Position numbers and translations under genes: made by a program
Notes under the pieces: generated by a model
What the model was told of the DNA's origin: nothing
Seen by the model: the letters and a program-made list of their open reading frames with translations, nothing else
Database searches by the model: none
Assembly (NCBI GenBank): GCA_049975425.1
Contig: JBNGDI010000009.1
Coordinates: 39,805 to 103,804, forward strand
Direction: 5' to 3'
Source of the DNA: HyVt-105 sp049975425
Lineage (GTDB): Bacteria; Bacteroidota; Bacteroidia; Bacteroidales; VadinHA17
DNA length: 64,000 nt
Shown: positions 1 through 7,357 of the stretch, piece after piece
Layout of the letters: the number at the start of each line of letters is the position of its first letter
Position numbering within the stretch: the first letter of the stretch is position 1

Positions 1-257
1 ATCCAGTAAAGATCGTAGCTGCACAGGGTACAGGGAATCAGGCCGTAACAACAGTAGGCCACGGTTTCCCCTTCTTTTCCGGCAAAAATAAACTCGTACC
101 CGCTTTCCAACCCCTTTTCCAGTCTTTCTCTGACCAGTTCCACGGCTACCGCCGTTTCATCTTCCCGGAAAAAACCGGTAGCCTTTACCATTTCTTCCAC
201 CCGCTCGGGATCACCGGCCACCGGTTCCATACGGAACACCAGATCGTTTTTCTTCAT
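1..257 (-). CDS. GNAT-family N-acetyltransferase, 5' part only (cut by window edge)
   Basis: Reading leftward from the ATG at 257, about 85 codons are open up to the window edge, so the C-terminal part is missing. The visible protein begins MKKNDLVFRMEPV and contains a GYEFIFAGKEGETVAYCCYG stretch followed by TLCSYDLYW. This matches the central beta strands of GNAT acetyltransferases before the acetyl-CoA loop, which would lie outside the window. Its start overlaps the stop of the upstream ATP-grasp gene (ATGA, 4 bases), so it is the fifth gene of the 5248-1 operon. The substrate is unknown; context suggests an amino group on a lysine- or beta-lysine-derived product. The family is fairly secure, the role is inference. 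Confidence 0.75.
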   Translation of the reverse strand, partial: MKKNDLVFRMEPVAGDPERVEEMVKATGFFREDETAVAVELVRERLEKGLESGYEFIFAGKEGETVAYCCYGLIPCTLCSYDLYW

Positions 258-1219
258 ACACCAAGATCGTTTAGAATTCTCAGGATCATTTCTTTGTAAT
301 CAATGCCGGCATGCAGGCAGGCAGCCGGAAATCCCGCATCAGGGGATATACATGGATTAGCATTGACTTCCATCACCCGGGGGTTGTCCTCTGCATCGGT
401 TCTGAAATCCACCCGGATATATCCCCTGGCTTCAAACAAATGCCAGCATTGCAGGCTGATTCTTTCCATTTCCCGGACCAGCGCCCTGTCGGTTTCTGCC
501 ATGTCAAAACGGCGAACCGTATGAAGGTATTCAAAACTGTTTTTCTCCCATTTTGCTGCATAACCCAGAATGCGGGGCTTGTCAGCCGGATAATCCAGAA
601 ACTGCATTTCTGCCGGTGGCAATACCTGCGGTCCGTCCGGCCCAGCAATCACTGAAATGTTGAATTCCCTTCCCGGAAGATACTCTTCCAGAAAATACCC
701 GCTGGTTGTTGTTCCGTTCAGGACTTCCCGGGTTAGTTCATCTGCCTGTACCAGGGAAGCATCGTGGATGCCGGCCGATCCATCCTCTGAAACCGGTTTC
801 ATGATATACATTTTCCCCTTTTCGGGAAAGGTATCCGCCGGCAGGCTTATCCAGCCGGGAGTAGGGATCCCGTGTTGCCGCATGAGCCTTTTCGACCGCA
901 CTTTATGTGTTGTAAGATACAGCCCGTACGAACCGCTTCCCGTAAAGGGGATGTGCCGCGACTCCAGCAGGGCCGGCACCAGATGTAACAGAGCTCCCCT
1001 GCCGGCCAGTGATTCCACCAGGTTGAAAACCAGATCGGGAGGATCTTTCTGCAGAAGGTCATCCAGTGCTTTCAAATCCAGGGACACAGGGAACCGTTCT
1101 ACCCGGAGGTTCCTTTCCCGGAGCACATTTTCCACCGCCTCGGCCTGCACCATCACATCCTGCACATCGGGCGAGGCATCCTGACCGGGATCATTTACCA
1201 GAATCAGCACTTTTTTCAC
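254..1219 (-). CDS. ATP-grasp ligase, D-Ala-D-Ala-ligase-like (second of two)
   Basis: 321 aa, roughly the length of a D-Ala-D-Ala ligase, with the same fold order: N-terminal domain, ATP-grasp lid, C-terminal metal site. Visible features are the nucleotide lysine in IMKPVSEDGSAG (about K141), the adenine-side acidic pair in FLEEYLPGREF (E178-E179), and metal ligands in RVDFRTD (D271) and MEVNANP (E284, N286). Such enzymes activate a carboxylate as acyl-phosphate and join it to an amine. It overlaps the upstream ATP-grasp gene by 29 bases and the downstream GNAT by 4, indicating translational coupling. It is not near murein genes and sits beside a KamA-like mutase, so I do not call it ddl. 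The peptide or amide formed is unknown. Confidence 0.85.
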   Translation of the reverse strand: MKKVLILVNDPGQDASPDVQDVMVQAEAVENVLRERNLRVERFPVSLDLKALDDLLQKDPPDLVFNLVESLAGRGALLHLVPALLESRHIPFTGSGSYGLYLTTHKVRSKRLMRQHGIPTPGWISLPADTFPEKGKMYIMKPVSEDGSAGIHDASLVQADELTREVLNGTTTSGYFLEEYLPGREFNISVIAGPDGPQVLPPAEMQFLDYPADKPRILGYAAKWEKNSFEYLHTVRRFDMAETDRALVREMERISLQCWHLFEARGYIRVDFRTDAEDNPRVMEVNANPCISPDAGFPAACLHAGIDYKEMILRILNDLGV

Positions 1220-2201
1220 AGACAGTTGTTTTGACCTTTTTCAGGGCGGATTCCATAATCATGGTCATCAGGGACTGATAATCAATGCCGTTCAGCCGGG
1301 CCAGAATAGGCAGGTCGGAATGGGTGGGATGGATTCCCGCCAGCGGGTTCACTTCCAGGAAATGAGGGATTCCCTGTTGGTCGAAACGGATATCCACCCT
1401 TCCCCCATCTTCTCCTCCGATAGCCAGCCATACCTTCAGTGCCACTTCCTTCACGGTTTTTTCCGTTTCCGGATCAGGGAGGGTGTAACTCACCCTTTTT
1501 TCCCATTCTTCCTTGTTGGTATAGGAATACACCCCTTTTTCCGCCTGTTTGTTCAGCACGATCTCCATCACCCCGATGCACCGGGCATCATCGCCTGTCC
1601 CCACCATTCCGGCGGTAAATTCCCTTCCGTCGAGATAGGTTTCCACCAGCACGGGCTGGAGAAACCGTTCAAGCAACCCCGTACATACCTGTTTCAGTTG
1701 CCGGGGAGACCGGATTACCGACCTGCCGCTGATGCCCTTGCCGGTACCTTCTGCCAGGGGTTTCGCAAACAGGGGATAAGGCAGGGAAATCAGGGCGATA
1801 TCCCCGGGCCGGCGAACAATAAAATGATCGGGAGTGGCCACACCTGCCTCCCGAACCACCAGTTTTGCCAGGGCTTTATTGAGGGTAAGGGCCAGCACCA
1901 GGGGGCCGGAGAACACATACGGGATCAGGTAATGATCGAGCAGGGCCGGGACCAGGGCTTCCCGGCCGCCCCCGTACAATCCTTCCGCAATATTGAATAC
2001 CAGGTCCCACCGATGGCCGGCTGCCAGGCGGTTTACCAGGTTCCGGGCGTGGCCGATACGGTCTGTTTCAAAGCCCATTCTGCGGAGTGCCCCGTCAACA
2101 GCTTCGATGGTTTCTATTCCGTCGAACTCGGCCGTTTCTTCCCGGGTATATCCCATGGCCATGTATTCTTCCCTCAGATCATAGGTAATTCCGATCTTCA
2201 T
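1191..2201 (-). CDS. ATP-grasp ligase, D-Ala-D-Ala-ligase-like (first of two)
   Basis: 336 aa. The ATP-grasp signature is clear: LFAKPLAEGTGKG (K147), the VETYLDGREF adenine-binding edge (E187), GGRVDIRFD (D270) and the metal pair in FLEVNPLAG (E283, N285). The N-terminus MKIGITYDLREEY differs from the neighbouring ligase, and the two are paralogous but clearly diverged, so they probably act on different substrates or sequential steps. Its ATG overlaps the TGA of the GNAT/HDAC gene (ATGA). Bacteroidota carry a separate ddl elsewhere, and this operon has no cell-wall gene, so a role in a specialised amide-bond pathway is more likely. Substrate not determinable from sequence. Confidence 0.85.
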   Translation of the reverse strand: MKIGITYDLREEYMAMGYTREETAEFDGIETIEAVDGALRRMGFETDRIGHARNLVNRLAAGHRWDLVFNIAEGLYGGGREALVPALLDHYLIPYVFSGPLVLALTLNKALAKLVVREAGVATPDHFIVRRPGDIALISLPYPLFAKPLAEGTGKGISGRSVIRSPRQLKQVCTGLLERFLQPVLVETYLDGREFTAGMVGTGDDARCIGVMEIVLNKQAEKGVYSYTNKEEWEKRVSYTLPDPETEKTVKEVALKVWLAIGGEDGGRVDIRFDQQGIPHFLEVNPLAGIHPTHSDLPILARLNGIDYQSLMTMIMESALKKVKTTVCEKSADSGK

Positions 2202-3937
2202 TTTTCTTTCTGATATAAAGTGCGGATCAATCCGTAAAAAAAGGCCATAGCGTTCTGTCCCAGTATCCGGTTTTTGTATCCCCCCTCCTGTATTACCAGC
2301 AGGGGGATACGCATGCTTCCGATCATCTCACCGTTCTTTTGAAAATCACCTGCCCGCAGGCTCCAGGTGCCGGTGGGATCTCCCTGTGCCGTGTCAAGTC
2401 CGAGCAGCACCACAAGGAAAGAGGGTTTGAACAACCGTATCCTGCGCAAAGCCTTTGCCAGAATGTTATGATATTCTTCGCCGCCGGTTGTTTCTTTCAG
2501 GGGGAAATTAATATTGGTTCCCACGGCAGAACCTTCCCCCCTTTCGCTGGCATACCCGCTGAAATAGGGATAGGCAAAGGACGGATGACCGTGTATGGAA
2601 ACGGTCAGCACATCGGGACGGGCATAAAAAATATCCTGTTGTCCGTTCCCGTGGTGGTAATCCGTATCGAGCATGGCCACCCGGCCGTAGCGGCTGAGAT
2701 AATGAGCGGCCACGGCTCCGGAATTGAAATAGCAGAATCCTCCGAACACTTTCCGTTCAGCATGATGACCGGGGGGTCTGACCAGAGCATACACGGCTTT
2801 TTCTCCTCCCAGAAGGTGCACAGCGCCGGTAAGGGCGCAGTCTACCGCCCTGCGGGCAGCCAGGTAAGCATTTTTATTCAGGGGCGTAAACGTATCCATG
2901 CAGTAATAACCAGCCCGCACCGAATCGTCGGCAGGGGGCCGGGCGGCATTCCGGATGGGAAACACATAGGGATAGACCGATTTCCCTGCCGGAAGTTGTT
3001 CGCAGATCCTTTTGAAGTACTTCACATACCCCGCATCATGCACTTCGAGGATGTGTCTTTCGGAAAATCTTTCCGCAGTCACTTCCCTGAAATGGCCCGA
3101 TGCCATCAGTTCCCTGTAAATAGAGGCTATCCTCACAGGTGATTCGACATATCCTCTCTCATGCACATGATGAATGGCATGCCGGTCGTTCACAACCATC
3201 ATTATGACGGGGGCCCCTGGAACGGCGGGGACGCGGGTTTTTTTCCTAATATACCGGGGAGGCCTCAGCATCACGGGATCATCGGTCACGGAATTCACAA
3301 CCTCCCGGATATATTCCTCCGGGCAGTAATCGGGGTATTTGCGTTCCAGCAGGGCACGGATAATCCTGCAGGCACGGTCGCTGCTCATGGTCCCTTCTTT
3401 TCCCAGAAAATCACATACAAGATATGGAGCACAGGAATCGGACGGATTGACCGGGGTTTCATACCGGGTATTCCAAAGGGGAAATGCACCGAAACGTTCA
3501 TAAAAGCGAAGGCGGGCCCTGTTTTGTTCCAGAACCTGTGGGTCTGCACACAGGGCAGGATCATCGGGCAGGCATTCAAAAAACAATCCCGTAGCCCCCA
3601 GATCAAGGGCTTCGTTCCTTACCCGTTCATAAAGGGAGCTGCCTATTCCTCCTGCAATCACATCTTTCCGTGTGGCAATATAATCGAGATAACAGAATTT
3701 CAGGTCGGAAGCGTACATGAGCAAGGCAAATCCCAGCACCCTGCCCGAACGGTTTTCAGCCACCAGCAGGGTGGAACGGAACCGGTATTTGAGCGGGTTT
3801 TTGAGCTGTTCGGGTATTTCCAGTATTTTTTTCTCGTCCACATCGGGGAAATGACTCCTGAGGATATCCAGCACCTGCAGAACCGCATCTCTGTCGGCCG
3901 GCATAATATCATCGCTGATCCTTCTGATCAGGAACAT
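2198..3937 (-). CDS. GNAT acetyltransferase fused to acetylpolyamine-amidohydrolase-like (class II HDAC) domain
   Basis: 579 aa with two enzyme domains. Residues 1-180 resemble a GNAT: VLGFALLMYASDLKFCYLDYI followed by GGIGSSLYERVRNEA, the acetyl-CoA pyrophosphate loop. Residues about 243-575 are a zinc deacetylase with the full catalytic set: RPPGHH (H391, H392), DTDYHHGNG (zinc ligands D426 and H428), LLGLDTAQGD (D515) and EGGY (Y554). SIHGHP and YPYFSG are closer to acetylpolyamine amidohydrolases than to eukaryotic HDACs. One chain therefore carries an acetyl writer and an acetyl eraser. It starts 33 bases after kamA and overlaps the next ligase by 4 bases. A transient protecting-group role is my inference. 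Confidence 0.88.
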   Translation of the reverse strand: MFLIRRISDDIMPADRDAVLQVLDILRSHFPDVDEKKILEIPEQLKNPLKYRFRSTLLVAENRSGRVLGFALLMYASDLKFCYLDYIATRKDVIAGGIGSSLYERVRNEALDLGATGLFFECLPDDPALCADPQVLEQNRARLRFYERFGAFPLWNTRYETPVNPSDSCAPYLVCDFLGKEGTMSSDRACRIIRALLERKYPDYCPEEYIREVVNSVTDDPVMLRPPRYIRKKTRVPAVPGAPVIMMVVNDRHAIHHVHERGYVESPVRIASIYRELMASGHFREVTAERFSERHILEVHDAGYVKYFKRICEQLPAGKSVYPYVFPIRNAARPPADDSVRAGYYCMDTFTPLNKNAYLAARRAVDCALTGAVHLLGGEKAVYALVRPPGHHAERKVFGGFCYFNSGAVAAHYLSRYGRVAMLDTDYHHGNGQQDIFYARPDVLTVSIHGHPSFAYPYFSGYASERGEGSAVGTNINFPLKETTGGEEYHNILAKALRRIRLFKPSFLVVLLGLDTAQGDPTGTWSLRAGDFQKNGEMIGSMRIPLLVIQEGGYKNRILGQNAMAFFYGLIRTLYQKEK

Positions 3938-3970
3938 AGTGCATAAGTCAGAGTGTTCGTCAGGAACAGC

Positions 3971-5248
3971 TTAAGTTGAGTGTTCCCCTGAGGCGGGTTC
4001 AGGATACAGGTACACCTTGCCCAGGTAATTCACCAGGAGGTAACCCTTATCGTCCCTGCCCGCCACGTATTCCGGAAGCAGGGGGATTTTCCCCCCGCCT
4101 CCGGGGGCGTCTACCACAAAATGCGGCACCGCATAACCGGAAGTAAATCCCCTGAGACCCCTGATGATATCCAGTCCTTTTGATACAGAAGTTCGAAAAT
4201 GCGACGACCCCGGAATCGGATCACACTGGTAAATGTAGTAGGGTTTTACCCGTATCTTCAGCAGCCCCTGCATCAGTTTCCTGAAAATCTCCACCTCATC
4301 GTTGATCCCCTTCAGCAAAACAGTCTGGCTTCCCAGTGGAATTCCTGCATCAGCCAGTATGTTACAGGCAAAAGCTGTTTCCGGTGTCAGTTCGTCGGGG
4401 TGTGTAAAATGGATACTCATATACAGGGGATGATATTTCTTCATCATCCTGACCAGAGCGGAGGTAACACGCTGGGGCATTACCACAGGCACTTTCGTAC
4501 CGATCCGGATAATCTCCACATGCGGAATGGCGCGTAATTTCATCAGCAGGTATTCCAGGCGGGCATCTGACAGGGTCAAAGGATCGCCCCCGGAAAGGAG
4601 CACATCCCGAACTTCCGGATGCAGGCGGATGTACTCAATGGCTTCGTCCCACTGGATAATGCTTGCATGCACCTTATCCTTCTTTGACACCAGGTGACTC
4701 CGGGTACAGTAACGGCAATAGGCCGAGCAGAAGCCGGTGGTCAGGAACAGAACCCGGTCGGGGTAACGGTGCACCAACTGGGGCAGTGGACTCTGATTCT
4801 CCTCGCCCAGAGGGTCGGATTGCTCTTCGGGCGCTTTATGCAGCTCCCGAATATCAGGGACCATGGTGCGGCGGAGTGCGGAAGTGGGATCCCCCGTTTC
4901 AAGAACACCGGCAAAGTAAGGCGTAATGCGCAGGGGCAATTTGCGTTTCTCGCGTGTACACAGCAATTCCTCTTCCGTCAGCTCCAGCACGGAGGAGAGC
5001 TGATCGAAAGTGGTAAAGGAATGCTTCAGTTGCCAGTGCCAGTCGTTCCATGCCTGTATGGAGGCATCAGGAAAATGCCGGGCCATGAAGGCAAGGCTTC
5101 TGTCACTGACAGGGAGGTTGTTTTTTATCCTTGGAAGGGTGACCGCTTTACGTACACGAGGGCGGGTCAAAACCGCTTTACCTGGAGGCTCTGTCTCCGC
5201 GTCCTCGTCGGGTCGCTGAGACAGCATCATTTTATTCAGGGATTTCAT
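3971..5248 (-). CDS. kamA: Lysine 2,3-aminomutase-like radical SAM/PLP enzyme (KamA family)
   Basis: 425 aa, close to the 416 aa of the clostridial enzyme. CSAYCRYC (C174, C178, C181) is the CxxxCxxC motif for the SAM-binding 4Fe-4S cluster, followed by R183, the likely carboxylate-binding arginine. The PLP lysine is K387 in APGGGGK. The two aspartates that hold the lysine side-chain amine in characterised lysine 2,3-aminomutase (D293 and D330 there) are both present, as D343 in YQCDP and D380 in VVDAP. Glutamate 2,3-aminomutases have Lys and Asn instead, so L-lysine to beta-lysine is the favoured reaction. First gene of a five-gene minus-strand operon. No perfect TAnnTTTG promoter is seen upstream. 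Confidence 0.9.
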   Translation of the reverse strand: MKSLNKMMLSQRPDEDAETEPPGKAVLTRPRVRKAVTLPRIKNNLPVSDRSLAFMARHFPDASIQAWNDWHWQLKHSFTTFDQLSSVLELTEEELLCTREKRKLPLRITPYFAGVLETGDPTSALRRTMVPDIRELHKAPEEQSDPLGEENQSPLPQLVHRYPDRVLFLTTGFCSAYCRYCTRSHLVSKKDKVHASIIQWDEAIEYIRLHPEVRDVLLSGGDPLTLSDARLEYLLMKLRAIPHVEIIRIGTKVPVVMPQRVTSALVRMMKKYHPLYMSIHFTHPDELTPETAFACNILADAGIPLGSQTVLLKGINDEVEIFRKLMQGLLKIRVKPYYIYQCDPIPGSSHFRTSVSKGLDIIRGLRGFTSGYAVPHFVVDAPGGGGKIPLLPEYVAGRDDKGYLLVNYLGKVYLYPEPASGEHST

Positions 5249-5559
5249 GTTTTTTTTGAGAACATATCACTCAAAAAATGTACTATGTTATTGTTATACA
5301 AATTATTGCAGAAACAACACTGCTTTCTCTCTGAAAGCACAATATTAAATAATTTTTAAATCCAAAATACGGTTTACGATTCTTTTTTCAGGGGCAGGCA
5401 ATATTTTTCCCCGGCGCTGCTTCAGGCAATCCGGGCAAAAATTTCAGGATTCAACGGCATATATTTTTCGAATGAACATAAAAGAGTATAGTAATGATAA
5501 TTTTTACATAATATTTTTTGCATCCGGCAAAAACAATATTAAATTTGCACCCTGAACAC
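5249..5559. other. Intergenic region between kamA and tRNA-fMet
   Basis: 311 bases, AT-rich, without a convincing ORF. The left part is the presumed leader of the minus-strand kamA operon; the right end carries the tRNA promoter. An octamer CAGGCAAT occurs twice around 5395-5430. No strong hairpin or riboswitch was recognised. Confidence 0.6.
5517..5547 (+). promoter_or_regulatory. Bacteroidota-type promoter for tRNA-fMet
   Basis: TTTG at 5517-5520, a 19-base spacer, then TAAATTTG at 5540-5547. This is an exact match to the Bacteroidota primary-sigma pattern TTTG / TAnnTTTG. The tRNA begins 13 bases after the -7 element. Confidence 0.75.
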
Positions 5560-5634
<75 letters not shown>

Positions 5635-5642
5635 GGGAAAAG

Positions 5643-5673
5643 CCCGATACACCGAAAGGTGTATCGGGTTTTT
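5643..5673 (+). terminator. Intrinsic terminator of tRNA-fMet
   Basis: Perfect 11-bp stem CCCGATACACC / GGTGTATCGGG with a GAAA tetraloop, followed by TTTTT. It begins 9 bases after the tRNA CCA end. Confidence 0.9.
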
Positions 5674-5717
5674 CCCTTTCAGGACCGTTGGAAGCTCGCT
5701 TCCATAAGGGACTGAAA

Positions 5718-5965
5718 GGGAAAAGACCAGTTGGAGCGTAGCGACAACCGGCTTTTCCCTGGTAAGTTCCCCTATAATGGATCACGCTTTGCGTAATCCA
5801 GCATTCCCTGTTGACCCGAAATGAAGAAAACATTGCACCAATGCGACAACCGGCTTTTCCCCGGTAAGTTCCCCTATAATGGATCACGCTTTGCGTAATC
5901 CAGCATTCCGGATTGATCCCGGAAAGAAGAAAGACTCTGTGCCACTGGGGCAACAGGCTTTTCCC
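5718..5965. repeat. Diverged ~103-bp tandem repeats with hairpin (REP-like patch)
   Basis: A 67-base block at 5741-5807 recurs at 5843-5909 with one mismatch. A third partial copy starts near 5951, where CAACAGGCTTTTCCC matches CAACCGGCTTTTCCC at 5745 and 5847. The unit is about 102-104 bp, with the spacers more diverged. The first copy has a left arm (5718-5733) that folds back on 5745-5759. Each block also contains GGATCACGC-TTT-GCGTAATCC, an imperfect 9-bp hairpin. The patch fills the space between the tRNA terminator and the superoxide reductase promoter. No coding function is seen. Confidence 0.8.
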
Positions 5966-5981
5966 TTTCGTTTGCAATCAT

Positions 5982-5989
5982 TATTTTTG
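5982..5989 (+). promoter_or_regulatory. -7 element for superoxide reductase gene
   Basis: TATTTTTG fits TAnnTTTG and lies 20 bases before the ATG at 6010. No clear TTTG at the expected -33 distance. Confidence 0.5.
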
Positions 5990-6009
5990 AAATCTCAAAA
6001 CCATCCGTC

Positions 6010-6393
6010 ATGCCGCGCATATTCAAACCTGTAGACATTGATAAGGAAAACAGAGAATCGAGAAACGATTACTTCGACCGGCATACTCCCCGGATCATCT
6101 GTGACGACACGGCCCAGCCAGGAAAAAAATTCAGGGTAAAGGTGGTGGTGGGTCACCGCTACCAGCATCCCGACGATCACGACCATTATATCCATTACGT
6201 TCAGTTATGGAACAGGGAAACCTTCCTGGCCGAAGCACATTTTACATCGGGCACGCTGGGAAATCAAGCCGGGCAGGTAGAGGTGGATTTCTATATCGTT
6301 CCCGGCGAGATAAGCATGAACCTTTGCGCAATGGCCCTATGCACCAAACACGGGCTCTGGCAGAGCGAGGAAAAGGAAGTGAAGGTAAAATAA
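6010..6393 (+). CDS. Superoxide reductase, neelaredoxin-like (single-domain)
   Basis: 127 aa. The iron-site ligands of class II superoxide reductases can be traced: H25 in FDRHTP, H49, H53 and H59 in GHRYQHPDDHDHYI, and C111/H114 in CTKHGLW. The H53-H59 and C111-H114 spacings match the family. No N-terminal desulforedoxin zinc/iron domain is present, so this is the one-iron form. The enzyme reduces superoxide to peroxide in the cytoplasm of anaerobes and microaerophiles. The usual Glu-Lys before the first histidine is Asp-Arg here (D23-R24). It has its own promoter; the following M23 gene also has one, so it is probably monocistronic. Confidence 0.85.
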   Translation: MPRIFKPVDIDKENRESRNDYFDRHTPRIICDDTAQPGKKFRVKVVVGHRYQHPDDHDHYIHYVQLWNRETFLAEAHFTSGTLGNQAGQVEVDFYIVPGEISMNLCAMALCTKHGLWQSEEKEVKVK

Positions 6394-6422
6394 TCTGCGG
6401 CCAGAGGCCCGGAAAATAATAT

Positions 6423-6430
6423 TATCTTTG
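6423..6430 (+). promoter_or_regulatory. -7 element for the M23 peptidase gene
   Basis: TATCTTTG, an exact TAnnTTTG, 24 bases before the ATG at 6455. The predicted transcription start (about 6437) excludes the in-frame TTG at 6428 as translation start. Confidence 0.6.
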
Positions 6431-6454
6431 TTTTTTTATTTTACCAGCTTCCCA

Positions 6455-7333
6455 ATGGCAAAAACAAAACAGAACACGCAGAAATCGGGGGACAGGAAAA
6501 AGAACTGGAGGCAGGTATTCCGGTTCATGATCATACATGACAAATCTCTGAAAGAGGTATTCACCATCCGGTTTACCAAGATGGAAGCATCTGTATACGT
6601 GGGATTGCTGGTGCTGATCATCATTGCCCTTACCACTGTCATCATATTTTTTACCCGGGTCAGGGAACTGATTCCCGGATATCCTGACAGTTACATGCGC
6701 AGAAGCATTGTTATGAATGCCATTTTGCTCGATTCCCTGGAAAATGAGCTGCGTATGCGTGACAGGTATTTTGAGAACATCCGGGCCATCATTTCCGGCG
6801 AAGAACCCGACAGCTTCCTGGTATCAGGCGACACCAGCACCAGTATGAGTGAAATTGAATTTACCCGTTCCCCGGAAGATTCCCTCCTCAGGCATCAGAT
6901 AGAGGTAGAGGAGCGCTTCAGCCTGTCGCTCACCGAACCGGTGGAAATCAACCCTGACATCTCCAACCTGTTTTTCGTGCCACCCGTACAGGGCATTGTG
7001 GTAAACAGCTTCAATGCCGCAGAAAATCATTACGGCACCGATATTGTGGCTCCTCCACGTGAGCTGGTCAAAGCCACCCTTGACGGAACGGTGATCATGG
7101 CGGCATGGACGCTGGAAACAGGCTATGTTATTCAGATACAACACGATCACGATCTGGTATCGGTATACAAACATAACCGGGAACTGCTCAAACAAACCGG
7201 TAATGTGGTAAAGGCAGGTGATGCCATTGCGATCATGGGAAACCTGGGAGAATACTCAACCGGTCCCCACCTGCATTTCGAATTATGGCATAAAGGCATT
7301 CCCGTTGATGCAGAAGAGTATATTGCCTTCTGA
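6455..7333 (+). CDS. Membrane-anchored M23/LytM-family peptidoglycan endopeptidase
   Basis: 292 aa from the ATG at 6455. A basic N-terminus precedes one transmembrane helix (about residues 46-66), then a charged stalk, then a C-terminal LytM domain. The zinc motif HYGTDI (HxxxD) and the distal HLHFELW (HxH) are intact, so the domain should be catalytic rather than a degenerate activator. It probably cleaves peptide cross-links in the periplasm during growth or division. It sits 24 bases upstream of dxr with no terminator between, so the two are likely co-transcribed. Confidence 0.85.
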   Translation: MAKTKQNTQKSGDRKKNWRQVFRFMIIHDKSLKEVFTIRFTKMEASVYVGLLVLIIIALTTVIIFFTRVRELIPGYPDSYMRRSIVMNAILLDSLENELRMRDRYFENIRAIISGEEPDSFLVSGDTSTSMSEIEFTRSPEDSLLRHQIEVEERFSLSLTEPVEINPDISNLFFVPPVQGIVVNSFNAAENHYGTDIVAPPRELVKATLDGTVIMAAWTLETGYVIQIQHDHDLVSVYKHNRELLKQTGNVVKAGDAIAIMGNLGEYSTGPHLHFELWHKGIPVDAEEYIAF

Positions 7334-7357
7334 TCGGCAGATTTAAGACTGGCAGGC

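Noticed and set aside
254..2201. Calling the two ATP-grasp genes ddl
   Set aside because: No cell-wall gene is near, they are paired with KamA and GNAT/HDAC genes, and two tandem copies are not expected for Ddl.
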